Assembly (NCBI GenBank): GCA_902611475.1
Contig: CACLZW010000012.1
Coordinates: forward strand, 1-44,645
Length of the DNA stretch: 44,645 nt
Direction: 5' to 3'
From: an uncultured Alphaproteobacteria bacterium
GTDB lineage: Bacteria; Pseudomonadota; Alphaproteobacteria; Rhodobacterales; Rhodobacteraceae
Shown one piece after another: positions 6,982 through 15,694 of the stretch (positions are counted from its first letter, which is position 1; each line of letters starts with the position of its first letter). The notes beneath the pieces are model-generated. The model did no database searches, was not told the DNA's origin, and saw nothing but the letters and a program-made list of their open reading frames with translations. The position numbers and the translations under genes were made by a program.

Positions 6982-8172
6982 ATGTTAAATGTTATAATTG
7001 AAGATCAGGGATTACGCTCTGCAATAAAGTTAAAGAAAATTTTGGAAGACCGACGAGCGATTGTTGAATTTTCAAAAGAGAAAGTTGCATCGCAAGACAA
7101 GCACCTACCACATAGGGCATCTGAAATTTGTTTTATTTGCTCAGAAGATTTTTCTAGTTCTAATAAGGGACCAGCTGGTTTAATAGAAGTCGCAAAAAGC
7201 TACAAAGCTAGCTCAATCGTAGTTATCAGTCAAACAGATGACGCTTTTTCTCTCAAGGAAGATTTAGGTGGAAAACTTTTGTATGTAAATCTTCCTGATT
7301 GTAACGAAGCTGACGACACTACTAATGATTATGGTTTTCAAATCATTGCAACCTTGGTAGCAAGGAATAATCAATTTATTGCAGGAGATCAGAACACTAA
7401 GAATTTGGTGCAGCTTGCCGACAAAGTGGCAAAAACAGATGTTACAGTTTTTATAAATGGGCCAACTGGTACCGGCAAAGAAGTTCTGTCGAAGTTTATT
7501 CATAAAAATTCCTCAAGATGCGATAGTCCATTTGTGGGAATAAACTGTGCAGCTATTCCTGAGAATATGCTCGAGGCAATATTATTTGGCCATGAGAAAG
7601 GTGCGTTTACAGGTGCTTCTAACCCGAATAAGGGGATTTTTAGAGCCGCAGACGGTGGAACATTACTTTTAGATGAAATAAGTGAAATGCCCCTTAGTCT
7701 ACAAGCAAAATTACTCAGAGTTCTGCAGGAGAAAATAGTAACACCCATCGGTTCGCAAAAAGATTTATCGGTGGATGTAAGAGTTATAGCTACTACTAAC
7801 AGAAATATGCTTGAAGAAATTAAAAAAGGAACTTTTAGAGAAGATCTCTATTATAGACTAAATGTTTTTCCTCTTGCCACTTCACACCTAATTGATAGGA
7901 AAAACGATATTATCCCCTTAACAACAGCCCTACTATATCGACATTGTAAATCAGTTGATGAACTTCCTTGGCTTAATACATCTGCGCTGGAAACTTTATT
8001 AGAGCATAGCTGGCCAGGGAATGTTAGAGAACTGGAAAATATCATACAAAGAGCCTTGGTTCTTTGTACAGAAAAAGAAATTAGTTCAAATGATATTGTT
8101 ATCGACAACAACCCTTTGAACATTTCAACAAATTCTGTAACTGATGAAAACACACAACAGCTAGCAATTTGA
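6982..8172 (+). CDS. Sigma-54 activator without DNA-binding domain, FleT/FlbD-like
   Basis: A 396-aa enhancer-binding protein. Residues 1-130 form a receiver-like region resembling that of Caulobacter FlbD but without an evident phospho-acceptor aspartate at the end of the third strand (EICFICSEDF). The AAA+ domain has Walker A GPTGTGKE (160-167), GAFTGA (207-212), Walker B LLLDEI (228-233) and WPGNVRELENIIQRA. The protein stops about 30 residues after the ATPase, so the Fis-type helix-turn-helix found in FlbD, FleQ and FleR is missing. The next gene starts 8 bases after the stop, leaving no room for a frameshifted domain. In Rhodobacter sphaeroides, FleT likewise heads the fliE operon, lacks DNA binding and works with FleQ; this gene's place and build match that. 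A strong ribosome-binding site precedes ATG 6982. It is first gene of the fliE-fliJ operon. Confidence 0.8.
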   Translation: MLNVIIEDQGLRSAIKLKKILEDRRAIVEFSKEKVASQDKHLPHRASEICFICSEDFSSSNKGPAGLIEVAKSYKASSIVVISQTDDAFSLKEDLGGKLLYVNLPDCNEADDTTNDYGFQIIATLVARNNQFIAGDQNTKNLVQLADKVAKTDVTVFINGPTGTGKEVLSKFIHKNSSRCDSPFVGINCAAIPENMLEAILFGHEKGAFTGASNPNKGIFRAADGGTLLLDEISEMPLSLQAKLLRVLQEKIVTPIGSQKDLSVDVRVIATTNRNMLEEIKKGTFREDLYYRLNVFPLATSHLIDRKNDIIPLTTALLYRHCKSVDELPWLNTSALETLLEHSWPGNVRELENIIQRALVLCTEKEISSNDIVIDNNPLNISTNSVTDENTQQLAI

Positions 8173-8180
8173 GGTTTTAA

Positions 8181-8495
8181 ATGTCCCAGATAGGATCCAT
8201 AACAAATAAAGTATTATCTAATCATAAGCAGATCATTGAAAGGACAAACAATACGTTAGGCAATGATAACAGTACTGGAAATTTTAGTGCAAAAATGGAG
8301 AAAGCTCTCGACTCAGTGGCAGATGCACAAAAAATCGCTGCTGATACAACACGGAACTTTGAGCTTGGCTTAGAAAATGACTTAACAAAAGTAATGATTA
8401 ATCAACAAATATCGTCATTAGGTTTTCAATTAACACTTAATACAAGAAATAAAGTGCTTTCAGCATATAAAGATATTATGAGCATGCCCGTCTAA
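8181..8495 (+). CDS. fliE: Flagellar hook-basal body protein FliE
   Basis: A 104-aa FliE, the adaptor between the MS ring and the rod and the first protein exported by the flagellar secretion system. The diagnostic C-terminal segment is present: NKVLSAYKDIMSMPV, with the preceding QQISSLGFQLTLNTR. The N-terminal half is variable, as usual for the family. It starts 8 bases after the HTH-less activator gene and 21 bases before fliF, so it is cotranscribed with both from the sigma-54 promoter at 6937. Confidence 0.9.
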   Translation: MSQIGSITNKVLSNHKQIIERTNNTLGNDNSTGNFSAKMEKALDSVADAQKIAADTTRNFELGLENDLTKVMINQQISSLGFQLTLNTRNKVLSAYKDIMSMPV

Positions 8496-8516
8496 TCAAA
8501 TTTAAAGGTATAAATT

Positions 8517-10235
8517 ATGGCAGATACAACAGAATTCACTGGTACACAGCAAGCACAGCAAGGAACGGGTTTAATTCCACAAGCTGGTCAATTTCTATCC
8601 AATGTTCAACAGATAGCTAACCAACCCAGTGTTCAAAGGTCATTGCCCGCTGTAATTGCCGTCATAGTTTTAGCACTGGGATTATTTGTTTACTCACTTT
8701 TACAGCAACCTGAAAGAACAACTCTTTATGCATCTCTACCTGATTCCGAGAAATCAAAAGTACAAGACGCACTGAAGAACCTTGGTGTCGATGTGAGTCT
8801 AGACCCCACCACAGGTGAAATACTTGTACCTGTTGAAGATTACCACCGGTCTAGGATAAGTTTGGCAGCTCAGGGATTGCCTAGTAGCGCCCCTGATGGT
8901 TATTCAACATTAACAGACTTACCAATGGGCTCTAGTAGGTCCGTAGAGCTTATGAGGCTTAAACAAACTCAGGAAATTGAGCTTGCAAAATCAATTAGAG
9001 AAATTGAAGGGGTCATTTCAGCTCGAGTTCATTTAGCACTTCCAGAAAAATCGGTCTTTGTAAGAAATCAACTACCCCCTACCGCATCAGTATTCGTTCA
9101 GCTACCAAACGGAAGATCGATGGCAAGTGGGCAAGTAAATGCTATTATTCACTTGGTATCATCATCAATTCCCAATATGACAAAGGAAGATGTGACCGTT
9201 ATTGATCAAAATGGTAAACTTCTATCAAAATCTTTAGATGACCCAGACAGCATGCTAAACGATGCACAATTAGAACACAGAGTGAAACTTGAAAATATTT
9301 ACAGAAGCCGTATCACATCCTTAGTAACCCCGATCGTTGGGCCAGGAAATGTGAGCACTCAAGTCAATATTGATATTGATTTTACAAAGAGTGAGATAAC
9401 GGAAGAGATAGTCGATCCTGATGGTACAGCGCTTAGAAGTGAGCAAAGTACTTTAGATTTAACTACAGATTTACCAGCAAAAGGCATTCCTGGTGCAGTG
9501 TCAAACACTGCTCCCACTGAGGCAGAACTAAGCCAAACACCTGTAGCTGGGGACTCCCAAGGGCAAATAAGAAATAGGTCGTCTAGCGATATCAAAAATT
9601 ATGAAGTAAGCAAGCGAATAGCTACCACAATGGCTCCATCAACAAAAATAATTAAAATTAATGCTGCTGTACTTCTGAGAAGTCCTAAAGCTATTGATCC
9701 TGAAACTGGGTTGGAGATTTCTCAGCCTTTATCTGATGAGAAAATTGAGGAGATCAAAGAGTTAATTACGAGCGCAGTGGGTATTGATGAAGAGAGAGGT
9801 GATAAGCTTACAGTAAGCAGTGCTCCTTTTATATCAACTCTTGAGGGAGTGGAAGTTACCTGGCATGAAATCCCTCTAATAAAAAACTTAATAAAACAAC
9901 TCATAACAATTTCTATATTGGCTATTGTAGCGCTCGGAGTAATAAGGCCGCTGTTAAGCAGGATGCTTGTACCAGTTGGATCAGGAGTTGCCGGCGAAAT
10001 TGTATCCGGAATGGATGATGACATAGATCTAGATACAATTGAAGTGAAAGAAGGTGAAAGCTTAGAAGATATAAAAGCTAAGCTAAAACCCAAAAAGCAA
10101 GCTATTTCTGCTGAAATGCTTGATACAGCAAATACCTATGACGACAAAGTCGCAGTTATAAGAATGATTGTACAAGATGAGTCCGGTCGAGTTTCAAACG
10201 TGTTTAAAAACATGATACAAAGAGATATGAATTAG
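8517..10235 (+). CDS. fliF: Flagellar MS-ring protein FliF
   Basis: A 572-aa FliF, which forms the membrane and supramembrane ring on which the motor and export gate assemble. The first membrane segment is at residues about 43-62 (PAVIAVIVLALGLFVYSLL), followed by the ring-building motifs with the conserved LPEKSVFVRN, and the second at about 460-480. The cytoplasmic tail carries the FliG-binding end (DDKVAVIRMIVQDESGRVSNV). Length is normal for the family. The ATG stands behind a weak purine stretch. It sits between fliE and fliG in the classical order. Confidence 0.95.
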   Translation: MADTTEFTGTQQAQQGTGLIPQAGQFLSNVQQIANQPSVQRSLPAVIAVIVLALGLFVYSLLQQPERTTLYASLPDSEKSKVQDALKNLGVDVSLDPTTGEILVPVEDYHRSRISLAAQGLPSSAPDGYSTLTDLPMGSSRSVELMRLKQTQEIELAKSIREIEGVISARVHLALPEKSVFVRNQLPPTASVFVQLPNGRSMASGQVNAIIHLVSSSIPNMTKEDVTVIDQNGKLLSKSLDDPDSMLNDAQLEHRVKLENIYRSRITSLVTPIVGPGNVSTQVNIDIDFTKSEITEEIVDPDGTALRSEQSTLDLTTDLPAKGIPGAVSNTAPTEAELSQTPVAGDSQGQIRNRSSSDIKNYEVSKRIATTMAPSTKIIKINAAVLLRSPKAIDPETGLEISQPLSDEKIEEIKELITSAVGIDEERGDKLTVSSAPFISTLEGVEVTWHEIPLIKNLIKQLITISILAIVALGVIRPLLSRMLVPVGSGVAGEIVSGMDDDIDLDTIEVKEGESLEDIKAKLKPKKQAISAEMLDTANTYDDKVAVIRMIVQDESGRVSNVFKNMIQRDMN

Positions 10236-10277
10236 ACTTGATTAAAAGTAGAATAAGATAGCGTGTAGGAATTAAAT

Positions 10278-11312
10278 ATGGCTGAGCAAGAAAAAGAAGA
10301 TAAAACTAAGGTTTTTGATAAACTTACTGGAACGCAGAAATCAGCAATATTGATGATGCTTTTAGGCGAGGATGAGGCTTCAGAAATCCTTAAAAATTTA
10401 ACACCGAAAGAAGTTCAACACCTTGGTAGCGCAATGTATTCCGTTGAAGGATTAGACCAAGATACCGTTAACAAAGTACTGGATGAGTTTCTTGCAATTA
10501 TTAAGGAACAAACAAGCCTAGGATTAGGTGCAGGAAATTACATTCAAAATGTTTTAAACAAAGCTCTTGGACAGGATAGAGCACAATCTATTTTGGGACG
10601 TATTACACCATCGGAAAGCAATAATGCCATTGAAATATTAGAGTGGATGGACTCAAGAGCTATTGCCGAATTGATACAAGATGAGCACCCACAGATCATC
10701 GCTCTCATAATTTCTTATCTTGATCCTGCTCAAGGCTCTGATGTTCTTGTTATGCTTGATGAGAAAATACAACCAGAAATTGTCAAAAGAATAGCTACAA
10801 TACAAACAGTCCAACCGGACGCATTGAGAGACTTAGAGGTAGTAATGCAGAAGAAATTTGCAGCCAATACTTCTCTCAGAGCTTCCCAAGTTGGGGGCGT
10901 AAAGGCTGCTGCGCAAATAATGAACTTCATGAAAGGTGAGGATGAACAAAAAATATTCAAAGAGGTGGCAAAGTTTAGCAAGAATCTGATGACTGAGATT
11001 CAAGAAGCGATGTTTGTATTTGATAACCTTATTAAATCTGATGATAAATCGCTACAGATGATATTGAGAAGTGTTGAAACTGAGGATTTAGTTCTAGCAA
11101 TGAAGGGAGCAGATGAGGTATTAAGAGATAAGTTATTCAGCTGTATGTCTCAGAGAGCAGCAGCCAATATACAAGATGAAATGGAAGCTTTGGGCCCAGT
11201 TCGTTTGACTGAAGTTCAGGAAGCTCAAAAGCGAATAATTAATGCTGCTCGAAGAATGTCAGATGAAGGCACTATAGTCCTAGCTGGCCGGGGTGGAGAT
11301 GACTACGTTTAA
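10278..11312 (+). CDS. fliG: Flagellar motor switch protein FliG
   Basis: A 344-aa FliG, the rotor protein that touches the stator and converts ion flow into torque. The N-terminal domain binds FliF, the middle domain has the EHPQ motif (about 136-139, EHPQIIALIISYLDP) and the C-terminal domain holds the charged helix facing the stator (DDKSLQMILRSVETEDLVLA). Length is normal. An AGGAA stretch precedes the ATG. It is followed 19 bases later by fliH. Confidence 0.95.
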   Translation: MAEQEKEDKTKVFDKLTGTQKSAILMMLLGEDEASEILKNLTPKEVQHLGSAMYSVEGLDQDTVNKVLDEFLAIIKEQTSLGLGAGNYIQNVLNKALGQDRAQSILGRITPSESNNAIEILEWMDSRAIAELIQDEHPQIIALIISYLDPAQGSDVLVMLDEKIQPEIVKRIATIQTVQPDALRDLEVVMQKKFAANTSLRASQVGGVKAAAQIMNFMKGEDEQKIFKEVAKFSKNLMTEIQEAMFVFDNLIKSDDKSLQMILRSVETEDLVLAMKGADEVLRDKLFSCMSQRAAANIQDEMEALGPVRLTEVQEAQKRIINAARRMSDEGTIVLAGRGGDDYV

Positions 11313-11331
11313 GAGATATTAGAATTTACAT

Positions 11332-12228
11332 ATGCAACCGTTAGAAGAAAAAGATAGTTCGCCATTAGAGGATACAGAAATAACGAGACTGATAAAGGTT
11401 TCAAGGGAACTCGGCTATAAAAAGCAAGATAAAATACCTGAAAGAAACTTAGATCATTTCAAACCAATATCTATTACTCAGATCGCTTCATCTTCAGATC
11501 ATAAAGCACAACAACCTATTGATGGCTCAGAGAACAAAGACTTAAATAAGAATGTGATTGAGGAAAAAGCTAGTACCGGTGATAACTTGCCACCAGATAT
11601 GCAAAATGAAGAAACCTTTGATACTGATCCCAACTTGCAAAGCACAAATGAGCAAAAAGAAATAAGTGACCCCCTTGACGATACATCAACTACTAGATCA
11701 GAAACCTCAGCAACTTCTTTGGAACCAACCACACCTTCTTCAGTATCCCACAAATTAGAAAGAGAGGATACATCAAGTGACAATGGCACTGAGGCTGACT
11801 CAACTCAAGGCACAGACGCTGAAAAAGATCCTGTTAAAGAGGCATCAATTGTTCCTACACGACAAAATGAAACTTATAGTATAGAAGAGGCCAAACAAGA
11901 GGGTATAGAAATTGGAAAAAAAATTGCATTTACAGAACTTGAAAATAAACAGAAAGAGGCACTAGAAGCTTTCCAAGTAATCATAGACAATATAAAGAAC
12001 AAAGAGACAGTCGATAAAACTGATCTTACTGAATCAATTTTGAGAGTAATAACGAGACTTGCCAGTGAACGAGCGGGAGCCATGATAGATGAGTGCTCCG
12101 ATACCTTTAAAAACAAAATAATTTCATTTGCCGATAAGGTTGAACAGGCATCAAAAAAACTTAATACTGAATTTAAATCCGATAGATGCAAACTTACTTT
12201 CAAAATCGCTCTCCGAATCTCTGATTGA
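11332..12228 (+). CDS. fliH: FliH, N-terminal and central part (reading frame broken by a one-base frameshift)
   Basis: This frame holds the first part of FliH, the cytosolic protein that holds the export ATPase FliI and ties it to FliN. Residues 1-60 are an ordinary N-terminus; about 60-180 is a long acidic, Ser/Thr-rich disordered stretch; from about 184 come the FliH helices (EEAKQEGIEIGKKIAFTELE, then SILRVITRLASERAGAM). At 12153-12159 there is a run of seven A's. After it this frame reads out-of-family residues and stops at 12228, while the next frame continues as good FliH (12155-12472). With six A's instead of seven the two parts join into one 379-aa protein with the sequence SKNLILNLNPIDA at the junction. 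The cause may be sequencing error, real mutation or polymerase slippage. Confidence 0.8.
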   Translation: MQPLEEKDSSPLEDTEITRLIKVSRELGYKKQDKIPERNLDHFKPISITQIASSSDHKAQQPIDGSENKDLNKNVIEEKASTGDNLPPDMQNEETFDTDPNLQSTNEQKEISDPLDDTSTTRSETSATSLEPTTPSSVSHKLEREDTSSDNGTEADSTQGTDAEKDPVKEASIVPTRQNETYSIEEAKQEGIEIGKKIAFTELENKQKEALEAFQVIIDNIKNKETVDKTDLTESILRVITRLASERAGAMIDECSDTFKNKIISFADKVEQASKKLNTEFKSDRCKLTFKIALRISD

Positions 12229-12472
12229 TAAGAAAGTAGAAATAAGAGAGAACTCTGAGCTATTCCGGGGAGATTTTATTTTTCAAATGGGAGCAGTGGA
12301 AATAGGAGACCTCATTTCAGAGCAAATTTTGATTTTAGATAAAGAGAAAGAAGCCACTGAAGAAAGTAACAAGTCTGGGATAGAAAGCGAGGAAGTTAGA
12401 TTGGCGGATAAAGAAGCACCCCAGAAAACAGAAAAAGAAAGTATGTCAGAGATTGATAATGATAAAAAATAG
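12128..12472 (+). CDS. fliH: FliH, C-terminal part (shifted frame)
   Basis: The second half of the broken fliH. From about 12155 it reads as the conserved C-terminal domain that binds FliI: LILNLNPIDANLLSKSLSES, then LFRGDFIFQMGAVEIGDL, corresponding to the family pattern of 'v.I..NP.D...l' and 'l..G.c.ve...g.vD'. The open frame begins at a TTG (12128), but residues before 12155 do not look like FliH and no ribosome-binding site precedes it, so independent translation is unlikely. The tail is an acidic, lysine-rich extension. Its last 14 bases overlap the fliI ATG at 12459. Confidence 0.7.
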   Translation: MPIRLNRHQKNLILNLNPIDANLLSKSLSESLIDKKVEIRENSELFRGDFIFQMGAVEIGDLISEQILILDKEKEATEESNKSGIESEEVRLADKEAPQKTEKESMSEIDNDKK

Positions 12473-13787
12473 TTCGGTTTCACTAACTAAAGCTATAGAT
12501 AGCATAAACTTATCAGGCAAATTAACTACTTCTGGACGGGTCCATAAATATGATGGTCATTTCTTGGAGTGCGATGGGTTTCCAGCAAATCTAGGCTCTA
12601 TCTGCTCCGTAGCCACATCGGATGGAACTGAAACATTAGCGGAAATAATAGGTTTTAAAAAAGGTAATAATATTCTGTCCATGTTTGAAAGTGATACTAA
12701 AATTCAATCAGGGGCAAAGGTTTGTGTAATTGATGAAGGTCACGATATTGAAGTTGGAGAAGCATTATTGGGGAGAGTTATCGACGCGATGGGAAACCCC
12801 TATGATGGGAAACCAATGGGTTCATTAAGAGAAACATGGCCATTAAATGGAAAATTTTTGAACCCCTTATCTAGAAACCCCGTTAACAAGCCACTTGACG
12901 TAGGAGTAAGAGCTATAAATACCTTGTTGACCGTAGGCAAAGGACAAAGATTAGGTATTATTGCTGGATCCGGAGTTGGAAAGTCTGTTTTACTTGGAAT
13001 GATGTGCAGATATACGGAGGCAGAAATAGTTGTTGTTGGACTTATTGGAGAGCGAGGTCGGGAAGTAGGCAGTTTTGTAAAAAATATACTTTCTGGAGAT
13101 GCAAAGGATAAAACAATAGTAGTTGCGGTACCTGCTGATAGATCCCCATTACTTCGAATTAGAGGCGCTAATAGAGCCACAGCGATAGCAGAGTATTTTA
13201 GATCCATAGGAAAGAATGTACTACTTATAATGGACTCCCTAACCAGGGTTGCGCATGCAAGACGAGAAATTGGCCTAGCGCTAGGCGAGCAACCAACAGC
13301 AAAAGGATATCCACCCTCCGTAGTATCACTGATACCAAAGCTTATAGAAAGATCAGGTCCGGGCATTGATAAGCAAGGATCAATAACGGCATTTTATACA
13401 GTTTTAGCCGATGGTGATGATGAGAATGATCCGGTAGTTGATACTGCCAGGGCAATTCTTGATGGACATATTGTATTATCAAGACAGCAAGCGCAGTTAG
13501 GCATTTACCCTGCTATTGATGTATCGAGCTCGGTCAGTCGGGTAATGAATGAAATAATTGACGAAACGCACAGTGAATACGCACGTGTATTTAGGAAGCT
13601 AATTACTCTTTATTTGGACAATAGAGACCTTATTTTAATGGGTGGATATACGCAAGGAAAGGACCCAGACCTTGATCTAGCAGTTTCTCTTTGGCCAAAC
13701 CTAACAGCTCATATTCGCCAACTAGAGGGGACAGCATCTAACTTTCAAGATAGTAAAGCTAGTCTGCTCCAATTATTAAAGGGTTAG
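12459..13787 (+). CDS. fliI: Flagellum-specific export ATPase FliI
   Basis: A 442-aa FliI, the hexameric ATPase of the flagellar type III export system, related to the F1 beta subunit. Walker A AGSGVGKS is at residues 169-176; the Walker B strand VLLIMDSLTRVAHARREIGL and the following LGEQPTAKGYPPSV block are typical for the family. ATG 12459 is chosen over an in-frame TTG six bases earlier. It overlaps the end of fliH by 14 bases, consistent with coupled translation, so the frameshift in fliH could also reduce FliI synthesis. The following fliJ starts six bases after its stop. Confidence 0.93.
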   Translation: MIKNSSVSLTKAIDSINLSGKLTTSGRVHKYDGHFLECDGFPANLGSICSVATSDGTETLAEIIGFKKGNNILSMFESDTKIQSGAKVCVIDEGHDIEVGEALLGRVIDAMGNPYDGKPMGSLRETWPLNGKFLNPLSRNPVNKPLDVGVRAINTLLTVGKGQRLGIIAGSGVGKSVLLGMMCRYTEAEIVVVGLIGERGREVGSFVKNILSGDAKDKTIVVAVPADRSPLLRIRGANRATAIAEYFRSIGKNVLLIMDSLTRVAHARREIGLALGEQPTAKGYPPSVVSLIPKLIERSGPGIDKQGSITAFYTVLADGDDENDPVVDTARAILDGHIVLSRQQAQLGIYPAIDVSSSVSRVMNEIIDETHSEYARVFRKLITLYLDNRDLILMGGYTQGKDPDLDLAVSLWPNLTAHIRQLEGTASNFQDSKASLLQLLKG

Positions 13788-13792
13788 ACTTT

Positions 13793-14206
13793 ATGCCATT
13801 AAAGAAAAATATCTTCGATCGCCTCTCTCTAAAAAAGAAAATCAATCTAAGTCGGCAAAATAAAATATCAGAGCAACTGTCAAGTGAATCTGAAAAAAAT
13901 GCAAATCTTATTGAACAAATAAAAGATTTGCAGAGCCAAAGGGTTGTGGACAACTCCACACTTAGATCTGGATATTTTCTTAAATCTCAAAATTGGTACT
14001 CACAAAAATTGATTGAAGAACTTAATCAAACAGAGACAAAACAGAAATTTATTAAAAAAGAGCTTGCGGAAATTCAAAAAAAAATTGCTATTGAACACCA
14101 AAATATGAAACGAGCTAAAACAAAAGCCGCTGAAAAAAGAAAAAAAGAAGTTTCTTTGCTTGAGACCAAGAAAGAACTCATGACCCCCAAAATAAATAAA
14201 CTTTAA
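13793..14206 (+). CDS. fliJ: Flagellar export protein FliJ (coiled coil)
   Basis: A 137-aa, strongly charged, coiled-coil protein directly after fliI. FliJ is the central stalk of the export ATPase and escorts unloaded chaperones; its sequence is poorly conserved, so the call rests on length, helical character (residues about 20-130 without proline) and position. A weakly FliJ-like motif LRSGYFLKSQNWYSQKL lies in the middle. The gene ends 57 bases before fliK; the spacer holds a new sigma-54 promoter, so fliJ is probably the last gene of the fliE operon. Confidence 0.75.
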   Translation: MPLKKNIFDRLSLKKKINLSRQNKISEQLSSESEKNANLIEQIKDLQSQRVVDNSTLRSGYFLKSQNWYSQKLIEELNQTETKQKFIKKELAEIQKKIAIEHQNMKRAKTKAAEKRKKEVSLLETKKELMTPKINKL

Positions 14207-14220
14207 GCACGTATGAACTA

Positions 14221-14237
14221 TTGGCACCTATTTTGCA
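14221..14237 (+). promoter_or_regulatory. Sigma-54 promoter of the fliKLMN operon
   Basis: TTGGCACCTATTTTGCA is close to consensus, with GG at 14223-14224 and GC at 14235-14236 separated by ten bases. The predicted transcript start, about 14248, gives a 15-base leader that includes an AGGAA ribosome-binding site before ATG 14263. Confidence 0.8.
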
Positions 14238-14262
14238 AAGTTGCCTATAGGAATAGGCTTAT

Positions 14263-15678
14263 ATGACAGAAATAGTAAGAAATAATAATAGTATTAAATT
14301 AGACATTCTAGATATGGGTAATGTTGGTTCAGATCAATCAGAAAGTGAGAGTGTTTTTAATTCTTTATTTGGCGGCATAGATGCAAAGGATAATACTGAA
14401 GTGCTATCCAACAGTATAAATATTGATGACATTGACCAGGCTGACAGGAATATGACCGAAATTATCAACATTCTTAAAATGGCCGACATAAACTTATCGG
14501 AGGATATTTTAGAGGACATCCAAAATAAATTAAAAGAGTTATTTGAGGAAATAAATATTGGTGGACTCGGGCTTGCTAATAGTGACTTGGAATTTTCAAA
14601 TAACTCAGGCAATGAAAACTTCGTTCACATAATGAAATTTCTACAGGAACTAGAAAATTTGATTAATTCAAATCAGAGAGGTAAAGATGTACATCAAAAG
14701 CTCGAAATAATCTTGGATCAAGTAAGAACAAAGCTCAATGAACAAGTCAAAAAATCTATTGGGACGAAAAATAAGGCACAAGATGCAACCAAAAATGACA
14801 CCAAACTTGTACTGCAAGAGCAAAAGAACAATTCGGTAAGCAATAAACAAATTGTTCATAAAAAAACCGACTTAGGTGTAGTTGGGACAAATCCAAATGA
14901 AATAGTTGCGCCTGAATTAAAAAAGTCTGACTTAGCTTTTGCAAAGACGGCTGTTGAATTCAAGACTAGAAAAAAACTATCATCCAAAGCAGATTCTTTA
15001 AATGCTTCTCAAGGTTTAGAAAAAAAAGCAGGCCCATCCAAAAATATAGGAAATAAGATTTCTGAATTTAAGACGGATGCTTTAACTCAGACCTCAACAA
15101 ATACAAATCATTCAAAAGATTTAAATCTTGAAAGCAATTTAGCGAGACAACCTCTAGCATTTACAAACAAATTAGATACAGTTTCAAATGTGGTGTCAGC
15201 TAATACTCAGAACCCTTCCCTATTTAATCAAGAGAGTAATGATAAATTACTACAAAACTTAAATATGTTGTCAAAAAGCTGGGGAAATAAGCTTATAGAA
15301 AAAATAGAAAAATCTATCATAGACGGTGTCGAGGAGATAGAGATATCATTGACCCCAAAAAGTCTGGGTAGACTGAATGTTACGATTAACATGCAAGATA
15401 CGATAGCTAAGATAAGTATTATTACTGAAAGCGCTAACGCCGCTACTATCCTATCAGATGCAGAATCTAAATTATCCCAAATGATGGAAGTTTCTGGACT
15501 GAAGCTAGCATCACTTCAAACGCAAGCTAATCAATTTGGAGGAAATCAAAAAGGAAAAGAGCGCACCCATAAGCTTGCTTCAACAGTAAAAAAGACTAAT
15601 ATCGAAGGCAGCTCAAGGCCAATGGAAGATGTAAACAAAATAAATAGTAAAAATGAGGGTCTTAACCTCATAGCATAA
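14263..15678 (+). CDS. fliK: Flagellar hook-length control protein FliK
   Basis: A 471-aa FliK, the secreted molecular ruler that measures the hook and switches the export gate from hook to filament substrates. The first 350 residues are hydrophilic, repetitive in Asn/Lys/Ser and poorly conserved, as in all FliK proteins. The C-terminal substrate-switch domain is clear at about 355-425: EISLTPKSLGRLNVTINMQD and ILSDAESKLSQMMEVSGLKL. It is the first gene behind its own sigma-54 promoter and is followed by fliL after 16 bases. Lack of cysteine and high Asn/Lys content suit an unfolded export substrate. Confidence 0.88.
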   Translation: MTEIVRNNNSIKLDILDMGNVGSDQSESESVFNSLFGGIDAKDNTEVLSNSINIDDIDQADRNMTEIINILKMADINLSEDILEDIQNKLKELFEEINIGGLGLANSDLEFSNNSGNENFVHIMKFLQELENLINSNQRGKDVHQKLEIILDQVRTKLNEQVKKSIGTKNKAQDATKNDTKLVLQEQKNNSVSNKQIVHKKTDLGVVGTNPNEIVAPELKKSDLAFAKTAVEFKTRKKLSSKADSLNASQGLEKKAGPSKNIGNKISEFKTDALTQTSTNTNHSKDLNLESNLARQPLAFTNKLDTVSNVVSANTQNPSLFNQESNDKLLQNLNMLSKSWGNKLIEKIEKSIIDGVEEIEISLTPKSLGRLNVTINMQDTIAKISIITESANAATILSDAESKLSQMMEVSGLKLASLQTQANQFGGNQKGKERTHKLASTVKKTNIEGSSRPMEDVNKINSKNEGLNLIA

Positions 15679-15694
15679 AAAAAGGACGGGCAAA

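Noticed and set aside
12800-13366. 188-codon open frame on the minus strand inside fliI
   Set aside because: Lies wholly antisense to a well-supported fliI; Ser/Pro-rich composition is typical of a reversed reading of a conserved gene; no ribosome-binding site or known domain.
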